51,616 nt of DNA from Polaromonas sp. Lineage in GTDB: Bacteria > Pseudomonadota > Gammaproteobacteria > Burkholderiales > Burkholderiaceae_C. Below the pieces are notes generated by a model. That model searched no databases. It saw only the letters and a list, made by a program, of their open reading frames with translations, and was not told where the DNA came from. The stretch lies in NCBI GenBank assembly GCA_028292745.1, contig JAQGLT010000152.1, positions 1-51,616 of the forward strand. Direction: 5' to 3'. The translations under genes and the position numbers were made by a program. Shown one piece after another: positions 48,046 to 51,616 of the stretch. Numbering within the stretch: the stretch's first letter is position 1; each line of letters opens with the position of its first letter.

Positions 48046-51000
48046 ATGCACCTTCCTTCACTCGCGACCGGCAAACGCTACACCCTGCCCCAGCCCCTGG
48101 GCTCCGCCGACGCCCTGCTCCTGGCAAGCCTCGGGCAACGCGAAAAAGCCGCCGGCAAGCTCACCGCCATCGTCACCTCGGACGCGGCCACGGCCCAGCG
48201 CCTGATGGACGAGATGGCGTTTTTCGCGCCCGACCTGCGCTGCGCGCTGTTTCCCGACTGGGAAACCCTGCCCTACGACGCGTTTTCGCCGCACCAGGAC
48301 CTGATCAGCGAACGCCTGGCGACGCTGTGGCGCATCCAGCAACGCAAGAAAGATACCGGCGCCGACGTGGTCATCGTGCCCGCCACCACGGCGCTGTACC
48401 GACTGGCGCCGCCCAGCTTTCTGGCCGGCTACACCTTCGAGTTCAAGGTCCGGCAAAAGCTCGACGAGGCCAAGCTGAAAGCCCAGCTCACGCTGGCCGG
48501 CTACAGCCACGTCACGCAGGTCGTCAGCCCCGGCGAATACGCGGTGCGCGGCGGTCTGATCGATTTGTTCCCGATGGGCTCGCTGGTGCCGTACCGGGTG
48601 GACCTGTTCGACGACGAGATCGACAGCATCCGCACCTTCGACCCCGACAGCCAGCGCAGCCTGTACCCGGTGCCCGAGGTGCGCCTGCTGCCGGGGCGCG
48701 AGTTTCCGATGGACGACGAGGCGCGGACCAAGTTCCGCAGCCGCTGGCGCGAGCTGCTCGACGGCGACCCGACCAAGAGCCGCATCTACAAGGACATGGG
48801 CAACGGCGTGGCGACAGCCGGCATCGAGTATTACCTGCCGCTGTTTTTCGACGAAACCGCCACCGTGTTCGACTACCTCGGCAAGCAGGCGACGCTGGTG
48901 CTGCATGGCGACCTGGAACCGGCCTTTCAGAGCTTCTGGCAGGACACGAAAGACCGCTACCGGCTGGTGAAGGACGCGCCCGACCGCCCGGCGCTGCCGC
49001 CCGAGTCGCTGTTCTTGACAGCCGAGCAGTTCTACACCCGCGCCAACGACTACGCCCAGCTGGCGCTGCGCGGCACCGTGCAGGACGTTGCCGACAATGC
49101 CCAGTTCCAGAAACTCGGTGAGATGGCCGTGGTGCGCGGCGCCGAAGACCCGCTGGCCGGCTTCAAGCGGCATGCCCAAAACACAGCCCACCGGGTTCTG
49201 CTGCTGGCCGAAAGCGATGGCCGGCGCGAGAGCCTGCTCGACTTTTTGCGCGCCAGCAACGTCAGCCCGCCGGCCTTCGACTCGCTCGAAGACTTCCAGA
49301 CCAGCAGCGAAAAGCTCGGCATCGCCACAGCGGCGCTCAACACCGGCTTCAGCTGGCTGGAAGAAAGCATCGATTTCGTCACCGAGACCGAGCTGTTTGC
49401 CGCCGGCGTCACCACGCGCCGCCGCAGCAAGCGGCAAGAGCAGGTCAGCGACGTCGAGGCGCTGATCAAGGACCTGTCCGAGCTGAACGTCGGCGACCCG
49501 GTGGTGCACAGCGCCCACGGCATCGGCCGCTACCGGGGCCTGATCAACCTCGACCTGGGCGAGAAAAACCCCGACGGCTCCCCGGCCACGCAGGAGTTTT
49601 TGCATCTCGAATACGCCGACAAGGCCACGCTGTATGTGCCGGTCAGCCAGCTGCACCAGATCAGCCGCTACACCGGCGTCAGTGCCGACGAAGCGCCGCT
49701 GCACCGCCTGGGCAGCGGCCAGTGGGAAAAGGCCAAGCGCAAGGCGGCCGAGCAAATCCGCGATTCCGCCGCCGAGCTGCTCAACATCTATGCGCGCCGC
49801 GCCGCCAGGGAAGGCCATGCCTTTCGCTATTCGCCGGCCGACTACGAGATTTTTGCCAACGATTTCGGTTTTGACGAAACCGCCGACCAGCGCGCTGCCA
49901 TTCATGCGGTCATCCAGGACATGATCAGCCCGCGGCCGATGGACCGGCTGGTCTGCGGCGACGTGGGTTTCGGCAAAACCGAAGTCGCCCTGCGCGCCGC
50001 CTTCATCGCGATTACCGGCGGCAAGCAGGTCGCCCTGCTGGCGCCCACCACGCTGCTGGCCGAGCAGCACTACCAGACGCTGGTGGACCGCTTCGCCAAG
50101 TGGCCGGTGAAAGTGGCTGAGATGAGCCGCTTTCGCTCGGGCAAGGAAATCAGCGCCGCCATCAAGGGCCTGGCCGACGGCAGCGTCGACATCGTCGTCG
50201 GCACCCACAAGCTGCTGAGCCAGGACGTGAAGTTCAAGCAGCTCGGCCTCCTGATCATCGACGAGGAGCACCGCTTCGGCGTGCGCCACAAGGAGGCCAT
50301 GAAGGCCCTGCGCGCCGAGATCGACGTGCTGACGCTGACGGCCACGCCGATTCCGCGCACGCTGGGCATGGCGCTCGAAGGCCTGCGCGACCTGAGCGTG
50401 ATCGCCACCGCGCCGCAGCGCCGGCTGGCCATCAAGACCTTTGTGCGCAGCGAAAGCAACGGCGTGATCCGCGAGGCGGTGCTGCGCGAATTGAAGCGCG
50501 GCGGGCAGGTTTACTTCTTGCACAACGAAGTCGAAACGATTCAAAACCGCCGCGAAAAGCTGGAGGAGCTGCTGCCCGAGGCCCGGATTGCCGTCGCCCA
50601 CGGCCAGATGCCCGAGCGCGAGCTGGAGCGGGTGATGAAGGACTTCGTGGCCCAGCGCCACAACCTGCTGCTGTGCTCGACCATCATCGAGACCGGCATC
50701 GACGTGCCGACCGCCAACACCATCCTGATGAGCCGTGCCGACAAGTTCGGCCTGGCGCAGTTGCACCAGCTGCGCGGCCGCGTGGGCCGCAGCCACCACC
50801 AGGCCTATGCGTACCTGATGGTTCCAGACCTCGAAGGCCTGACCAAGCAGGCCAGCCAGCGGCTCGATGCGATCCAGCAGATGGAAGAACTCGGCTCGGG
50901 CTTTTACCTGGCGATGCACGACCTGGAGATTCGCGGCACCGGCGAGGTGCTGGGCGAGAACCAGAGCGGCAACATGCTGGAAATCGGCTTTCAGCTCTAC

Positions 51001-51531
51001 AACGAAATGCTCAGCGAAGCGGTCGCGTCGCTCAAGGCCGGGCGTGAACCGGATTTGCTGTCGCCGCTCAGCGTCACGACCGAGATCAACCTGCATGCCC
51101 CTGCCCTGCTGCCCAGCGACTACTGCGGTGACGTGCACCTGCGTTTGTCGTTCTACAAGAAGCTCGCCACGGCTAAGAAAACCGAGCAGATCGACGCGCT
51201 GCTGGAGGAAATCGTCGACCGCTTCGGCAAGCTGCCGGCCCAGGCGCAAACGCTGATCGACGTGCATCGACTGCGCGTGATTGCCAAGCCCTACGGCGTG
51301 GTCAAGGTCGATGCCGCGCCCGGCGCCATCACCATCACCTTCCAGAAAGACCCGCCAATCGACTCGATGGCCATCATCCACCTGATCCAGAAAAACAAGC
51401 ACATCAAGCTCGCCGGCAACGACAAGCTGCGCATCGATCGCCCGCTGCCGGAAGCGAAGGACCGGGCGCAGATGGTGCGCGATGTGCTTCGGAGTTTGGG
51501 GCAGCCGGTGGCGGCCGAGGTATTGGCATAG
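48046..51531 (+). CDS. mfd: transcription-repair coupling factor Mfd
   Basis: Mfd removes RNA polymerase stalled at DNA lesions and recruits UvrA. The 1161 residues carry the UvrB-like N-terminal region, the RNA-polymerase interaction (CarD-like) domain near residues 480-560 (G-D-P-V-V-H-S-A-H-G-I-G-R-Y), the helicase core with Walker A G-F-G-K644-T and D739-E-E-H, and a C-terminal TRCF domain. No ribosome site is seen before the ATG, so translation may start at or near the transcript 5' end. Confidence 0.97.
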   Translation: MHLPSLATGKRYTLPQPLGSADALLLASLGQREKAAGKLTAIVTSDAATAQRLMDEMAFFAPDLRCALFPDWETLPYDAFSPHQDLISERLATLWRIQQRKKDTGADVVIVPATTALYRLAPPSFLAGYTFEFKVRQKLDEAKLKAQLTLAGYSHVTQVVSPGEYAVRGGLIDLFPMGSLVPYRVDLFDDEIDSIRTFDPDSQRSLYPVPEVRLLPGREFPMDDEARTKFRSRWRELLDGDPTKSRIYKDMGNGVATAGIEYYLPLFFDETATVFDYLGKQATLVLHGDLEPAFQSFWQDTKDRYRLVKDAPDRPALPPESLFLTAEQFYTRANDYAQLALRGTVQDVADNAQFQKLGEMAVVRGAEDPLAGFKRHAQNTAHRVLLLAESDGRRESLLDFLRASNVSPPAFDSLEDFQTSSEKLGIATAALNTGFSWLEESIDFVTETELFAAGVTTRRRSKRQEQVSDVEALIKDLSELNVGDPVVHSAHGIGRYRGLINLDLGEKNPDGSPATQEFLHLEYADKATLYVPVSQLHQISRYTGVSADEAPLHRLGSGQWEKAKRKAAEQIRDSAAELLNIYARRAAREGHAFRYSPADYEIFANDFGFDETADQRAAIHAVIQDMISPRPMDRLVCGDVGFGKTEVALRAAFIAITGGKQVALLAPTTLLAEQHYQTLVDRFAKWPVKVAEMSRFRSGKEISAAIKGLADGSVDIVVGTHKLLSQDVKFKQLGLLIIDEEHRFGVRHKEAMKALRAEIDVLTLTATPIPRTLGMALEGLRDLSVIATAPQRRLAIKTFVRSESNGVIREAVLRELKRGGQVYFLHNEVETIQNRREKLEELLPEARIAVAHGQMPERELERVMKDFVAQRHNLLLCSTIIETGIDVPTANTILMSRADKFGLAQLHQLRGRVGRSHHQAYAYLMVPDLEGLTKQASQRLDAIQQMEELGSGFYLAMHDLEIRGTGEVLGENQSGNMLEIGFQLYNEMLSEAVASLKAGREPDLLSPLSVTTEINLHAPALLPSDYCGDVHLRLSFYKKLATAKKTEQIDALLEEIVDRFGKLPAQAQTLIDVHRLRVIAKPYGVVKVDAAPGAITITFQKDPPIDSMAIIHLIQKNKHIKLAGNDKLRIDRPLPEAKDRAQMVRDVLRSLGQPVAAEVLA

Positions 51532-51578
51532 GCCATGGCATAGGCTACACTGCTTTCAACCCTTAACCGGAGAAAGTC

Positions 51579-51616
51579 ATGATCCAAGTCGCTGAAAACC
51601 CCTTTGCCGACCCAAG
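51579..51616 (+). CDS. start of an unknown gene cut by the window edge
   Basis: An ATG with a CCGGAGAAAG ribosome site opens a frame starting M-I-Q-V-A-E-N-P-F-A-D-P, about 45 bases after mfd. Too little is visible to name it; it may be in the mfd operon. Confidence 0.6.
   Translation, partial: MIQVAENPFADP

Noticed and set aside
48058..51402. A 1114-residue open frame on the minus strand opposite mfd
   Set aside because: It is antisense to a clear full-length mfd, has low-complexity composition rich in H, R, Q and A, and shows no domain; it results from high GC codon bias.

Overview
The window reads as chromosomal DNA of a betaproteobacterium of the order Burkholderiales, most likely family Comamonadaceae (a Polaromonas- or Rhodoferax-like organism). 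This rests on high GC content, the order of housekeeping genes (carAB near greA; rpsB-tsf-pyrH-frr-uppS-cdsA-dxr-rseP-bamA-skp-lpxD-fabZ-lpxA-lpxB-rnhB), a PHA regulator (phaR) and the protein sequences. No database search was possible; the family assignment is inference.

Layout. 1-2.4 kb: a possible gene start at the left edge, then DUF4149 and greA on the minus strand, then a plus-strand trio (winged-helix-like protein and two small DUF5985-like membrane proteins) lying between greA and carB. 2.4-6.8 kb: carB and carA, minus strand, with a long inverted repeat in the carA leader. 7-22.2 kb: one long minus-strand cluster for translation (rpsB, tsf, frr), UMP kinase, isoprenoid and phospholipid synthesis (dxr, uppS, cdsA), outer-membrane assembly (rseP, bamA, skp) and lipid A (lpxD, fabZ, lpxA, lpxB), ending in rnhB and an rRNA methyltransferase. 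Many of its genes overlap by 1-8 bases. 22.3-31.9 kb: amidase, kbp (BON-LysM), nnr, yggT, rnr, tRNA-Leu(CAG), rimO and phaR. 31.9-32.8 kb: a gene-free AT-richer stretch ending in tRNA-Val(GAC). 33-44 kb: relA, then a looser accessory set (alpha/beta hydrolase, 3-hydroxybutyrate dehydrogenase, LhgO-like oxidase, N-formylglutamate amidohydrolase, beta-barrel protein, PACE exporter, small membrane protein, metallophosphoesterase, diacylglycerol-kinase-like protein, SIMPL protein). 44.3-51.6 kb: an OmpR/EnvZ-type pair, ispF-ispD, mfd and the start of one more gene.

The genes are mostly core. The unusual signal is a short dispersed repeat of about 48 bp. I found ten copies by eye, built as CTA-N7-AATAGC-N4-TGCGC-N8-CCTGCG-N5-GGCC. 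Seven lie inside or across the ends of protein genes. Four sense copies are read in the same frame and give a shared A-Q-x-A-I peptide. Two antisense copies supply the last residues and the TAA stop of an amidase and of IspF. One encodes most of the signal peptide of the SIMPL protein. It behaves like a coding-tolerated mobile or structural repeat and is the best candidate here for something undescribed.

Other points of interest are a decayed copy of the tRNA-Val 3' end about 790 bp from the gene, a run of perfect hairpins before kbp, a shared TTGTCCTACA motif before two envelope genes, and divergent ispD/mfd start codons only 30 bases apart.
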